Shown: in pieces, positions 27,284 to 36,695 of the stretch
Layout: every line of letters starts with the position of its first letter
How positions within the stretch are numbered: the first letter of the stretch is position 1
NCBI RefSeq assembly: GCF_000685805.1
Contig: NZ_JMKP01000008.1
Coordinates: 51,475 to 115,474, forward strand
DNA from: Psychrobacter phenylpyruvicus DSM 7000 = NBRC 102152
GTDB taxonomy: Bacteria; Pseudomonadota; Gammaproteobacteria; Pseudomonadales; Moraxellaceae
Reading direction: 5' to 3'
DNA length: 64,000 nucleotides
Notes under the pieces: model-generated
Told to the model about the DNA's origin: nothing
Databases searched by the model: none
What the model saw: the letters and a program-made list of their open reading frames with translations, nothing else
Position numbers and translations under genes: made by a program

Positions 27284-28140
27284 ATGAAATTTATAAAAAA
27301 CAATTTAGTCGTATTTTTTGCAGGCTTATTTACAATTATAATGTTAATTATGGGTGCCTTCTATGCACACCTACATTATTCAGAAGTCAATGGTATGGCC
27401 GATATAGGCGCTTTTTTATCAGGTATCTTTGCACCCATAGCTTGGGTCTGGTTTTTAGCCAGTTATGCTATTCAAAGTAGCGAGTTAAAGTTACAGCGCA
27501 AGGAACTTACCCTCCAACGTCAGGCACTAGAAACTCAAGTTGAAGAATTAAAACATTCCGTACAAGCTCAGCAAGGGTCGGAGGTAGCACTAAAAGAACA
27601 GTCTGAAGCCTTAAAAAAGCAGTTAGACATAACAGCTAAGCAGTTTCAATATTACTTAGAAGAAAAAGGGGCTAAACAGCCACTATTTGAGGTTATAGAC
27701 TATCAACTCTTTATTAAGGAAGAGGGCCGCTATGACCCTATAAAAGATCAATATCTGACTACAAAAGAGCTACCTGACTTTTTCCGTGTCATCTTGGCAA
27801 ACCACAAGGCGGACTGTATTGTTAAATCCGTTCAAGTTTTACAATCTGATTCAGACCTTTCTATCAATACTTATCCTAAACTTGAACTTAGAGGTGGTAC
27901 TTATACAGATTCATTCGTGAAAAAAGTGAATGAAAAAACAGAATATATATAACTTTTAAGTTGATAGACCTCAGTGACAAAAAGAAAAGCCCAGCCGAAT
28001 ACAAGCAACTAATTATTAAAAAACTTGAATGGGCAATATTCATAGTTAACTATTCATATGCGGATACTTCTTCAAATGATGTATATGAGTTTTATTTAGA
28101 TGAAGGAGAACCGAAGACAAGGCTCTTAGAAGGGGATTAA
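27284..28140 (+). pseudogene. Membrane coiled-coil protein gene broken by a one-base slip in an A-run
   Basis: The intact first part (27284-27952, 222 residues) has two membrane helices (NNLVVFFAGLFTIIMLIMGA and AFLSGIFAPIAWVWFLASYA), then a long coiled coil rich in Q, E, L and K (about 66-125), then a soluble domain beginning PLFEVIDYQLF. The frame ends at 27950-27952 just after six A residues at 27933-27938. Adding one A would continue as KNRIYITFKLIDLSDKKKSP and reach a TAA at 28138, giving about 285 residues. The continuation has normal coding character. I do not recognise the family; similar two-helix coiled-coil proteins occur in accessory and phage-related regions. Confidence 0.7.
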
Positions 28141-28207
28141 ACCCATTTATAAACTTTTATAAACACTTTCAACGATACATCACTACCATTACCGCATCTA
28201 CACATCA

Positions 28208-28238
28208 AAGGCGCTTAAATCGCAAGTTTAAGCGCCTT
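28208..28238 (+). terminator. Strong terminator hairpin after the broken membrane gene
   Basis: Twelve-base perfect stem AAGGCGCTTAAA / TTTAAGCGCCTT with a seven-base loop, followed by CGTTTAT. Its position just after 28140 supports the view that the original gene ended there and not at 27952. Confidence 0.8.
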
Positions 28239-28274
28239 CGTTTATAATAAAACATATTATAGAAGGGATAGATT

Positions 28275-28958
28275 ATGAGTGATTTCTGGCAACAGCTTTT
28301 AGGTACGCTTGCAGGCAATACATTATTAATTGGATTAGCAGGTTTTATCGGTAAAGTTTATATTGAACGTATTGCCCGTAAAGACCAAGCTTCCATAGAC
28401 ACTCAAGCACGTGAACATACAACTGAACTTGAAAAGCGCATTAAACTTCTAGAGCAAGATCATGAAAAGCTATTAGCTAAGAATGAACATTTTCATCGAA
28501 TTTCGCAGGAAACCTACCAACGATTGTTTGAGATGAAAGTTAAGACTTACAAAGAGCTTATTGGTCTTAAGTTAGATTATGAAACCCCAGTAGCTTATGA
28601 TATTTATCAAATCGATTTCAAAGGGGTTGATAACAGGGACTTTCTAATTTTCAAAAAATTTCAAAAAATTATATCTCACATAGATAATAATGCTTTATAC
28701 ATAACACCAAGCCTTCTTCAAGAAGTTAATAGTTTTAAATCTGAAATAGTAAATAAAATATACGATTTAGAAGATGAAATAAAAGTTAATAGTGAATTTG
28801 CATCTGATCAAAAGGACATACGAAATTTAGAAATATATGAAGCAAAAGAATATTCAAAAATTTATAAAGAGACGAAAAATGCAAGACTTAAAGTAATTCA
28901 GCAAATTGACTCTGATATTTTAAATATCAGCCACTATATACATGGAGATACTTTGTAG
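28275..28958 (+). CDS. Unknown membrane-anchored coiled-coil protein
   Basis: A 227-residue protein. An N-terminal hydrophobic helix (LLGTLAGNTLLIGLAGFIGK, about 8-27) is followed by a charged coiled coil (about 45-75) and a helical, lysine- and isoleucine-rich domain with KVKTYKELIGLKLDYETPVA. No catalytic motif is recognised. The layout (one membrane helix, coiled coil, AT-rich helical domain) resembles small membrane proteins found near phage-defence genes, but this is only resemblance. AAGGGA precedes ATG 28275. The end is more AT-rich than the start. Confidence 0.75.
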   Translation: MSDFWQQLLGTLAGNTLLIGLAGFIGKVYIERIARKDQASIDTQAREHTTELEKRIKLLEQDHEKLLAKNEHFHRISQETYQRLFEMKVKTYKELIGLKLDYETPVAYDIYQIDFKGVDNRDFLIFKKFQKIISHIDNNALYITPSLLQEVNSFKSEIVNKIYDLEDEIKVNSEFASDQKDIRNLEIYEAKEYSKIYKETKNARLKVIQQIDSDILNISHYIHGDTL

Positions 28959-28959
28959 T

Positions 28960-29229
28960 TTAATGATTAAAACTATCAACCAGACATTCTCCAACCATCT
29001 CTAAAATGACCGATGTATCATCCTTACCACTACCCAAATAAAGACAAGCAGGAATATGACACCATAGGTGAGGAAAATTAGCCTGACTACTACCGAAATG
29101 CATCATAGCCACAGTTGCCATTGACTTTGCAATCCTATAAAGATATTTATCTAGATTAAGTTCATTATTAATAACATTCTTCAAACTGGTTAATCATTCA
29201 TCAATATAGGGTTGGCTTGCACATGCCAT
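28960..29229 (-). pseudogene. Small unknown gene with an in-frame stop
   Basis: Reading the minus strand from ATG 29229 gives MACASQPYIDE, then TGA (29196-29194), then LTSLKNVINNELNLDKYLYR and on to a stop at 28960, all in one frame. The downstream part (AMMHFGSSQANFPHLWCHIP, then LYLGSGKDDTSVILEMVGE) has a protein-like composition. A single TGG to TGA change would explain the stop. Restart at TTG 29184 would give 74 residues. The family is not recognised. It is convergent with the gene at 28275 (one base apart). Confidence 0.5.
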
Positions 29230-29410
29230 TCTATCAATATTAGTGTCAGTATAATCTAAGCTTTATGACATTTCGTTTTTAGTGGTTTTTCTTAGTGTTT
29301 ATTTAATAAAAGAAAAATTATCAATGGTTTATATAAGTTGCCGGTTGTTAAACACAACAATGAACTATATCTAAAACTTAATACAATATAAAAGCTGAGA
29401 CTTACCTCAT

Positions 29411-30316
29411 ATGGAATCTACAAGTACTAGTGATCCTTCAATCCAAACTGCCGATGATATACGCCGTTATCTACAGTCAAACAACCTGAATGATAATTTA
29501 CCCGCTATTACCTATGAAGTACTTGCGTTACAGCTTATTGATAGTATTGAACAGGAAGCTGCCATTAAAGCCCTTCTAGAAAGTAATATAAGGGAGCAGT
29601 GTTGTGATCCTAAGTCAGAAGAATTTAATCCAATAAAAGCCATTATTTATCTTAAAGATAAAGATTATGATGAGGCTTGTTGGCTAAGTTTTTTATTGAT
29701 ATATACCAATGATAGTGAACAAACTGATTGGGCATTTATGCGAAAGCTATATGGGGGAGTAGGTTTAAACTTAAACACAGCATTGACTTGGCAACAAGTC
29801 AATAAATCTTTTGATCAGCGTACGGCGCTATTAGAGCAACTGTCCTCGAGTTTAGCGCTTAGTGATCCGAAACCAAAATTTGGTCATCATCGTGCTTATG
29901 AATCGTTAAGCCATTTGCCCATAACGTTTAGCAGTTACATTGATTTTATTAATAAGCAGGGTGGCCACCAAGCATTGTTTTGCCCTGAGCCGCCAACCAT
30001 AGATAAGACAACGTATTTTCAGACTTTATATGCTTTAATCCGCAAAAATGTTTATCGCTTTGGACGCTTGTCTACTTTTGAGTATTTATGCTTGTTAGGA
30101 AAAATGGGGTTAGCAGATGTAGAGCCCGACAGCTGCTACATTGCTGAAGCTAGCGGACCTAAGCGTGGTGCTAAGCTGTTATTTGGTATGTTAGACGATG
30201 CTAAGCTCGATGATCATGCCATTGGTCTAGCAGATTATCTCAATGTGGGTTATCAAGAATTGGAAGCGGCGATATGTCACTGGCAAAAGTCCCCTGATCG
30301 TTATATTCAACATTAA
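29411..30316 (+). CDS. Unknown protein, possibly a thymine-modification pyrophosphorylase (aGPT-Pplase clade 3-like)
   Basis: A 301-residue soluble protein. The C-terminal half has YALIRKNVYRFGRLSTFEYL, then EPDSCYIAEASGPKRGAKLL (about 242-261). The pattern of an FGR motif, a tract near EPxxxY and GPxxGA resembles my memory of alpha-glutamyl/putrescinyl-thymine pyrophosphorylase clade 3 proteins, predicted to work in hypermodified thymine pathways. That is a memory-based and weak call. No membrane segment is seen. GAGA lies upstream of ATG 29411, preceded by an AT-rich spacer. Neighbours are two accessory genes and a secreted metalloprotease, not a recognised phage module. Confidence 0.72.
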   Translation: MESTSTSDPSIQTADDIRRYLQSNNLNDNLPAITYEVLALQLIDSIEQEAAIKALLESNIREQCCDPKSEEFNPIKAIIYLKDKDYDEACWLSFLLIYTNDSEQTDWAFMRKLYGGVGLNLNTALTWQQVNKSFDQRTALLEQLSSSLALSDPKPKFGHHRAYESLSHLPITFSSYIDFINKQGGHQALFCPEPPTIDKTTYFQTLYALIRKNVYRFGRLSTFEYLCLLGKMGLADVEPDSCYIAEASGPKRGAKLLFGMLDDAKLDDHAIGLADYLNVGYQELEAAICHWQKSPDRYIQH

Positions 30317-30408
30317 AAGTATCATATGTAGAAGAGGGAAGGCCCCAACTAGTGATAATTTGGCTTTTTTTATCAGGGATGTGTTTGATTGTCATATAAC
30401 ACGATTGC

Positions 30409-31746
30409 TCAATAGGGACGCAGTACAAAAAATTGTTCCAATGAGTCGTTGCACGGGGTGATAATAAGTCTTTGTAAACCCTTATTATCGATAACAGACA
30501 TACAGTTCAAAGTGGGTGAATGGTGTGCAGCGCTTTTGGTTAGGTTTTTTTGCCATAAGGGCATGAGCTGGTATTGTTGAGAACCTACAGGTTTTAAAGA
30601 GAAAAGTTGGCCAGAATAGTTGCCACATTTTGTTAAATGTAGACTTTGATCATCTCTACCACCGTTGATAACGTCTATACATTTATAGTCATAGTCATTG
30701 GATTGCATACTTCTTATGTGGTATCTATTGGAACTTCCATACTGACTATCCGCTTTTGGAATCAATTGCCAAAGCTGACTATTGTCTGTGGATGCAGGTT
30801 TCAAAGTTAAAAGACCATTGTTGGTAATATCAACAGCTCTTTGATCCGCAGAACTGATGATTTGATAGGCTTGAGAAGGTTTGTGAATCGAATTAAGAGG
30901 AGTGGGTAGGTGGGTTAGATTCAGATTTATCCCCTCAAAGAAAAGTATTCGATTGGGTATGGCAGTTAGCACCTTGTCTTTAAGTTTACCTGCCCGTTCT
31001 TTTTTGTATTTTACTGCGTAATAGGCAATAAAGCTTTCGGCAATGTCTTCAAAATCATTGGTCTTGGCGTAGTAAGAAATATAGTCATTATCTTTAGATT
31101 GCGCTTGTTTCCAAAGTCCATAAAAAGGGTTTTCTTTTTTAAACAGCATAGTATTAAAGTAGTTGTGAGTCGCTTCATGGAATAATGCCTCTTCAATCGA
31201 ACCTTTCTCTATGTGTTCAGCGCCTCGTTTCTCAAAGATAATGATATTATTATTTCCGCCCATTAGGCCATTATAGTAATTATGAATGGTTATCGTATGA
31301 GTGGCTTTTCTCAGATCAGGGGGTATATATCCCAATTGTTCAGCATAGATAGAACCTACTAAAAAAGCCTGTTGCCATGAGCGTTTGCCATCGTCATAGC
31401 TTACCTGTACCTCAATCTTAGGGCCAAACTCATAGCTTGCTTCAAAAATATAAAACTTAGCCTGTAGCCACTTTTTTTCTTTTATCTCATAATATCTTCT
31501 AGTCTGGATATTTGGACTAGAGTTACTCTTTAGGATAGAGGGGTATTTGGCACGCCAGTCACTATTGGTATATTCGGGGATGTAGAGTTCTTTAAAGTCG
31601 TTGCTATCTGAGGCAATAATAATATCGGAGCCTAGGGCATATACTGTACCGCCAGAGCCATCAGGATTGCCAAAAGCAGCAGCCTCAGCTAGGTTAGTTA
31701 TACTTACCAACAATAAGCCACTTAATATAAGTCTATTAAGGTCCAT
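30409..31746 (-). CDS. Secreted HExxH metalloprotease-like protein with ricin-B lectin domain
   Basis: A protein of about 445 residues with a Sec signal peptide (MDLNRLILSGLLLVSITNLA, cut near AEA) when started at ATG 31746; an in-frame TTG at 31770 would bury the signal behind eight polar residues. A zinc-protease site FHEATHNYF (HExxH, about 188-196) is followed about 40 residues later by DFEDIAESFIAYYAVKY, which may supply a third ligand (Glu). The last 150 residues form a ricin-type beta-trefoil: QLWQL, GQLFSL and EQFFVL are the three Q-x-W-like repeats. This suggests a secreted, glycan-binding protease. The substrate is unknown. No secretion or immunity partner is adjacent. Confidence 0.78.
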   Translation of the reverse strand: MDLNRLILSGLLLVSITNLAEAAAFGNPDGSGGTVYALGSDIIIASDSNDFKELYIPEYTNSDWRAKYPSILKSNSSPNIQTRRYYEIKEKKWLQAKFYIFEASYEFGPKIEVQVSYDDGKRSWQQAFLVGSIYAEQLGYIPPDLRKATHTITIHNYYNGLMGGNNNIIIFEKRGAEHIEKGSIEEALFHEATHNYFNTMLFKKENPFYGLWKQAQSKDNDYISYYAKTNDFEDIAESFIAYYAVKYKKERAGKLKDKVLTAIPNRILFFEGINLNLTHLPTPLNSIHKPSQAYQIISSADQRAVDITNNGLLTLKPASTDNSQLWQLIPKADSQYGSSNRYHIRSMQSNDYDYKCIDVINGGRDDQSLHLTKCGNYSGQLFSLKPVGSQQYQLMPLWQKNLTKSAAHHSPTLNCMSVIDNKGLQRLIITPCNDSLEQFFVLRPY

Positions 31747-31909
31747 CTTATGCTCTGTATTAAGTTTCAAAATAAATAAAGGGTTAGCATCAAGTTTTAT
31801 TATAGAGCTTTAAATTATTGGCTGTTATTGTGAAATGTAATAGATAAAAAGAGGATTAAGAGTTAGGATTGATTTGAGCCAGAGTTAACGACAAAACTTA
31901 CTAAGTAAT

Positions 31910-31945
31910 AAAAAGCCCCATAAGTCATAACTTAAAGGGCTTTTT
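31910..31945 (-). terminator. Terminator after the cystine transporter (bidirectional)
   Basis: Nine-base outer stem AAAAAGCCC / GGGCTTTTT with a small inner AAGT / ACTT stem. It lies just past the tcyP-like stop on the minus strand and gives a T-run in that direction. Confidence 0.8.
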
Positions 31946-31976
31946 CATTACTAGGGTTTGGTTTTGATGGATTGAA

Positions 31977-33341
31977 TTAGTTAAGCTGGGTCGAAGTATT
32001 ATCAAAGCTTTCGGGAGGAACTTTATCCCCTAAGATTTTATTACCCACCACACCAGAGGTAATAGAACCACTTACGTTAACTAACGTGCGCATCATATCA
32101 ATTAGAGGCTCGATAGAGATTAATAACCCTGCCAGCTCTAACGGCATGCCTAAGGTGGATAATACGATAATCGCGGCAAAAGTTGCCCCACCACCAACGC
32201 CTGCCACCCCAAATGAAGCAATCATAGCCACCCCAACTACTGAGGCGATAAAGCCGATAGACCACGGGTCGATACCCATAGTTGGGGCAATCATCATCGC
32301 TAACATAGCAGGGTAGACGCCTGCACAGCCATTTTGTCCAATGGTTGAACCAAATGAGGCTGAGAAGTTAGCGATAGGTTTGGCAATACCTAATTTATTT
32401 ACCTGAGCATCGATACTTAATGGAATGGTCGCTGCTGAACTGCGTGAAGTAAAGGCAAAAGTTAATACTGGAGCAATCTTCTTAAAGTGCTCAATAGGCG
32501 ATCTGCCAGTTAGCATAATAATAAAGGCGTGGACAATTAGCATGATAAATAAGGCCACATAGGACGCCACTAAGAACTTCGCCAACTGCCAAATAGCATC
32601 TGCATCTGTGGTGACGATAACTTTAATCATTAACGCCAAGATACCGTATGGGGTTAAGCGAATAATGAAGCGCACTAAAGCCATAATCCAAGTTTGTAGC
32701 ACATCAATAGCACGAATAATAATAGCCCCTTTTTCTGGGTCATTTTTATTAACAGCCAGAGCTGAAATTCCCATCAAGCTGGCGACTACTACAGCCGAAA
32801 TCATGGAGGTACTGGCAAGCTCAGCAAAAGTGCCCCCCATACTGGTTGGAATAAAGCTTAATATCAGACCTGGAATAGTGAGGTCAGCGACATCACCACT
32901 ACGCTCAATAATATTTTGACCACGCGCAATTTCCATTTCACCAGCGACAATTGAGCTGGCATCTAGATGAAATAGATTGGCAATAATAGCGCCATCTAAA
33001 GCCGCAATACCGGTTGTGATAAGTAGGGTGCTGATAATCCAAAAGCTCATTGAGCCAATCATGGAAGCTTTCTCAAGGCGGGCAATAGCTGCCAGTATCG
33101 ATATGAATACTAGTGGCATAGCAATCATTTTTAATAGATTTACATAGCCATTGCCAACGATATTCACCCAAGGTAAGAAGCTTTCAGTATCGACATTTAA
33201 GGCAGATAAGATAAGCCCGTAGACCACCCCCAATAATAGCCCCAAAAATACACTACGACTCAGTGAATCGCTCTGACGGTGATATCGCCATAATCCGTAT
33301 AGCAAAGCTATAAATATGACTACTAGCAATAGTAATAGCAT
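31977..33341 (-). CDS. tcyP: L-cystine/dicarboxylate symporter (TcyP-type, DAACS family)
   Basis: A 454-residue DAACS-family carrier with about eight membrane helices and two re-entrant loops. SRSSAATIPLS (about 305-315) is the serine-rich hairpin 1, and GQNGCAGVYPAMLAMMIAPT and GVAGVGGGATFAAIIVLS match hairpin 2 and the transport site of TcyP/YdjN. The start FNIVGNGYV-like block appears as PWVNIVGNGYVNLLKMIAMP. Length and order match Escherichia coli TcyP (463 residues). It imports cystine with a cation gradient, for sulfur supply. GGAG is six bases upstream of ATG 33341. No CysB-like site was identified. Confidence 0.9.
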   Translation of the reverse strand: MLLLLLVVIFIALLYGLWRYHRQSDSLSRSVFLGLLLGVVYGLILSALNVDTESFLPWVNIVGNGYVNLLKMIAMPLVFISILAAIARLEKASMIGSMSFWIISTLLITTGIAALDGAIIANLFHLDASSIVAGEMEIARGQNIIERSGDVADLTIPGLILSFIPTSMGGTFAELASTSMISAVVVASLMGISALAVNKNDPEKGAIIIRAIDVLQTWIMALVRFIIRLTPYGILALMIKVIVTTDADAIWQLAKFLVASYVALFIMLIVHAFIIMLTGRSPIEHFKKIAPVLTFAFTSRSSAATIPLSIDAQVNKLGIAKPIANFSASFGSTIGQNGCAGVYPAMLAMMIAPTMGIDPWSIGFIASVVGVAMIASFGVAGVGGGATFAAIIVLSTLGMPLELAGLLISIEPLIDMMRTLVNVSGSITSGVVGNKILGDKVPPESFDNTSTQLN

Positions 33342-33594
33342 GAGAAACTCCGCGCAGAAAGAAAACGTACTATTATCCTGATTTTTGCTAAAAGGTCTAA
33401 CAGTTAATCCTCAACTAGTTATTCCTATTGGTTATAAGCAAAGTTACATTAAGTTGGTTTTCAAGAGGTTAGGTCGATTTAATAAATGAGCTTGTTTATA
33501 ACTTAAGTGCTTGACCGTATAAAAAAGTTATTTTAGAATCTGTATCATTGTACTAGAACGCAAAAACAAATCTATTGAAGACAGGGTGCAGCTA

Positions 33595-34815
33595 ATGATT
33601 GAAATTAAAAATAGTTACGGGTTACATGCCTCAACTCTACCTAACAAAGAGGGCTTATTTGGTGAGTTTGGCGGAAAAATTACTCATCCCGAATTGGCCA
33701 AAGCTTTGGATGAGCTTGAAGCGGGTTTTCACGAAATTATCAAAGAAGATGATTTTATTGCTGAAATGAAACGACTGCGCGAGACCTATGTCGGTCGACC
33801 CAGTCCTATTTATCATGCTAAGCGTCTGTCAGAGCATTGCGGCGGTGCTCAGATTTATCTTAAACGTGAAGACTTAAACCATACTGGGGCACATAAAATA
33901 AATCACTGCTTGGGCGAAGTGCTTCTGGCAAAAAAACTAGGTAAGAAAAAGGTTATTGCAGAAACTGGGGCAGGACAGCACGGGGTAGCACTAGCGACAG
34001 CAGCGGCTTTAATGGGCTTAGAATGTGAAATACATATGGGGGTTGTAGATATAAAAAAAGAACACCCTAATGTCAGTCGCATGAAAATCTTGGGTGCGAA
34101 ACTGGTTCCTGTATCACAAGGGGCAGGCACGCTAAAAGAAGCCGTTGACAGTGCTTTTGATGCCTACTTAAATGATATTGAAAATAGTATGTTTGCTATT
34201 GGCTCTGTGGTAGGTCCAGCGCCTTATCCTGAGATGGTGGGTTATTTTCAGTCGGTCATTGGTCATGAAGCACGGGAGCAATTTTTAAAAGCAACGGGTA
34301 AATTACCAAATAAAGTAGTGGCTTGTGTTGGCGGTGGCTCAAATGCGATGGGTATGTTCAGTGGCTTTATGACTGATGCTGACGTTGAAAAGATTGGCGT
34401 AGAGCCAGCAGGTGAGGGCCTAGATACCCCAAACCATGCGGCGACTATGAGTAAAGGGGTGAAAGGTGAAATTCAGGGTTTCAAGTGTTATGTTCTACTA
34501 GATGAAAAAGGCGAGCCTGCCCAAGTTCACTCGATTGCATCTGGCCTAGACTATCCTGGAGTAGGCCCTCAGCACTCGCATTTGCGTGACAGTAATTTAG
34601 CCACTTATGAGGCCGTGACTGACAAAGAGTGTCTAGATGCGTTTATGGCATTGTCGCGATTAGAAGGCATTATTCCAGCCTTAGAATCTTCTCATGCTGT
34701 GGCCTATGCGATGAAGATTGCCAAAGATATGCCTGAGAATGAGGCCATTTTAGTGAATTTATCGGGTCGCGGAGATAAGGATATTGACTTTGTTTTAGAC
34801 AAAGTGACGCTTTAA
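33595..34815 (+). CDS. trpB: Tryptophan synthase beta chain
   Basis: A 406-residue TrpB1-type subunit that condenses indole and serine to tryptophan with PLP. The PLP lysine is in [15 protein letters not shown] (about 88-102), the catalytic Glu in AETGAGQHG, the phosphate loop is GGGSNAMGM, and the C-terminal Ser loop is [11 protein letters not shown] 33595 with ACAGGG eight bases upstream is preferred to the in-frame GTG 33586. No trpA or trpF is beside it, so the trp genes are dispersed. A terminator follows at 34869. Confidence 0.95.
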   Translation: MIEIKNSYGLHASTLPNKEGLFGEFGGKITHPELAKALDELEAGFHEIIKEDDFIAEMKRLRETYVGRPSPIYHAKRLSEHCGGAQIYLKREDLNHTGAHKINHCLGEVLLAKKLGKKKVIAETGAGQHGVALATAAALMGLECEIHMGVVDIKKEHPNVSRMKILGAKLVPVSQGAGTLKEAVDSAFDAYLNDIENSMFAIGSVVGPAPYPEMVGYFQSVIGHEAREQFLKATGKLPNKVVACVGGGSNAMGMFSGFMTDADVEKIGVEPAGEGLDTPNHAATMSKGVKGEIQGFKCYVLLDEKGEPAQVHSIASGLDYPGVGPQHSHLRDSNLATYEAVTDKECLDAFMALSRLEGIIPALESSHAVAYAMKIAKDMPENEAILVNLSGRGDKDIDFVLDKVTL

Positions 34816-34868
34816 TCTTCTCGATAACGAAAATTAGCGATAATTCGCTTAGCAAGTGATAGATTTTA

Positions 34869-34895
34869 TAGCCTACCAGCAATACTGGTGGGCTA
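34869..34895 (+). terminator. Intrinsic terminator after trpB
   Basis: Eleven-base stem TAGCCTACCAG / CTGGTGGGCTA with one G-U pair and a five-base loop, followed by TTTTAGTT. Confidence 0.8.
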
Positions 34896-35254
34896 TTTTA
34901 GTTAATGCTGTTTAGTTGGTTATTTCAGACGCAAATATTAGACGCAAAAAATTGTAGGAAAGTAGGGGTAAAGAATTTATAACACTCAAAATTAGGAATA
35001 ATTCGCTAAAACAGGCATAATATATAGCTTGAGTTTTTTAATTTATAACTTGGGTTATTTAATTCATAAATAATTATGACTCTGTGCACCATTATGCAAG
35101 ATATTGATGCAACATATTGAGTTAGACGTATTAGTTTATAGAATGTGCGTGTTGCACAGTCTGTAGAGGTAACCTAACTATTTATTTAATTATTAAAGCT
35201 ATCAAAGTTACACCGCTTTAAACACCTTATTTGCTAAGAGAAATAGGAAGCAAC
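34896..35254. other. Intergenic spacer upstream of the KAS III gene
   Basis: An AT-rich spacer of about 360 bp. I see several TATAAT- and TTGAGT-like hexamers but no convincing single promoter, no hairpin with a T-run, and no gene. Confidence 0.5.
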
Positions 35255-36400
35255 ATGAAAACATATATTACAGGGACAGGTCTATATATTCCGCCATATA
35301 GCATCAGTAATGAAGAGCTTGTTGAATCGTTTAATCAGTATGTTGACAACTACAATAGTCAATATGCCAGTGAAATCGAAGCAGGTACTCGAGAAGCATT
35401 ACAGCCTTCATCAGCTGAGTTTATCGAAAAGGTTTCTGGTATCAAATCACGTTATGTGATGGAGAAGTCAGGTATTTTAGATCCCAATATCATGACCCCA
35501 CTTATTCCTGCTCGTAAATTGGGTGAAGAGCTGTCAGTGATGGCTGAAATGGGTGTCGATGCCTTGCAGCAAGCCTTAACTGAAGCGGGTATTGAGGCTA
35601 CAGAGCTGGACGGCATTATCGTTGCTTGCTCAAACTTGCCACGCCCTTATCCAGCGCTGGCTATTGAGATACAACACGCCATTGGCATGGAAGGCGGCTT
35701 TGCTTATGATATGAACGTGGCGTGTAGTGCAGCAACTTTTGGTATCGCTCAAGCAGTAGGGTCTATTAAAGGCGGGCTAGGTACTAAGATTGCCGTGGTT
35801 AACGTTGAGATTACCACAGCCCATCTTAACTGGCGCAACCGTGACAGCCACTTTATCTTTGGGGATGTTGCCACAGCCTCTATTATTGAAGCCTCTGACA
35901 CCCCAAAAGGCTATGAGATTATAGACAGTAAGCTATTTACCCAGTTTTCAACCAATATCAAAAACGAATACGGCTTCTTGGATAAAGGTGAATATTTGGC
36001 TGCTGAAGCTGAGCTGTATGGAGATTTACAAGAGCCGACTTCTGATAAGCTATTTTTGCAAAATGGTCGTAAAGTATTCCGCGAAGTGTGCCCAAAAGTC
36101 TCGGAGCTTATCAGTGAGCATCTAGCAGAAAATAACTTGCCTGCCAGTGAAGTCAAGATGATGTGGTTGCACCAAGCGAATATCAATATGATTAATTTGA
36201 TCTTGCGAAGTGTGGTTGGTAAAGACGCGGATCCAGCCATCACGCCAACCGTGATTGATGAGTTTGGCAATACCAGTTCAGCCAGTCCTGTTATAGTATT
36301 CCATCGCTTCAAAGACCAACTACAATCAGGCGACCTGGGTGTGATGTGTTCCTTTGGCGCAGGTTACTCAATTGGCTCTGTCTTGCTCAGAAAGGTTTAA
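35255..36400 (+). CDS. Beta-ketoacyl-ACP synthase III-like protein
   Basis: A 381-residue thiolase-fold condensing enzyme of the KAS III (FabH) type. The nucleophile Cys is in NVACSAATFGIA (about 153-164), the His in WLHQANINMI and the Asn in EFGNTSSASP, in FabH order. It is about 60 residues longer than Escherichia coli FabH (317), mostly through an N-terminal insertion (NQYVDNYNSQYASEIEAGTR) and one near 220-260. It therefore fits the larger KAS III group and might initiate fatty-acid synthesis or use longer primers. ATG 35255 has AGGA upstream; the TTG at 35231 lacks a site. No other fab gene is beside it. Confidence 0.88.
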   Translation: MKTYITGTGLYIPPYSISNEELVESFNQYVDNYNSQYASEIEAGTREALQPSSAEFIEKVSGIKSRYVMEKSGILDPNIMTPLIPARKLGEELSVMAEMGVDALQQALTEAGIEATELDGIIVACSNLPRPYPALAIEIQHAIGMEGGFAYDMNVACSAATFGIAQAVGSIKGGLGTKIAVVNVEITTAHLNWRNRDSHFIFGDVATASIIEASDTPKGYEIIDSKLFTQFSTNIKNEYGFLDKGEYLAAEAELYGDLQEPTSDKLFLQNGRKVFREVCPKVSELISEHLAENNLPASEVKMMWLHQANINMINLILRSVVGKDADPAITPTVIDEFGNTSSASPVIVFHRFKDQLQSGDLGVMCSFGAGYSIGSVLLRKV

Positions 36401-36539
36401 TCCCACTCTTGGGCTAAGCTGATTAATCTTAAATAAATTGAGCAGAGCTTCTTATAGTGACAGCTTGACCTTTAGACAGAGTGAAGGTTTGCAAATGATC
36501 TGAAGGGAAGCCTGCTTGATGGGTTAGGCATATATTTGA

Positions 36540-36579
36540 CGAGACTAGTCTCGGTATTGTGCTTAAAATTTGCTATAAT
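36540..36579 (+). promoter_or_regulatory. Extended -10 promoter with a 14-bp palindrome upstream of prfA
   Basis: TATAAT at 36574-36579 is preceded by TGC, an extended -10. Where a -35 box would lie there is instead a perfect 14-bp palindrome, CGAGACTAGTCTCG (36540-36553). A protein dimer bound there would block or help RNA polymerase. The resulting transcript would lead into prfA and lysS with a leader of about 110 bases. Confidence 0.6.
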
Positions 36580-36695
36580 TAGCCACCTTATTTTTATATC
36601 AAAAATTTACCAAAAAATTAGTTCCCATTTTTAGTTATTAACTATTCATTCAATAGTTAATATCATTTATAACCAAATTCAAGAAAAGATAACTT

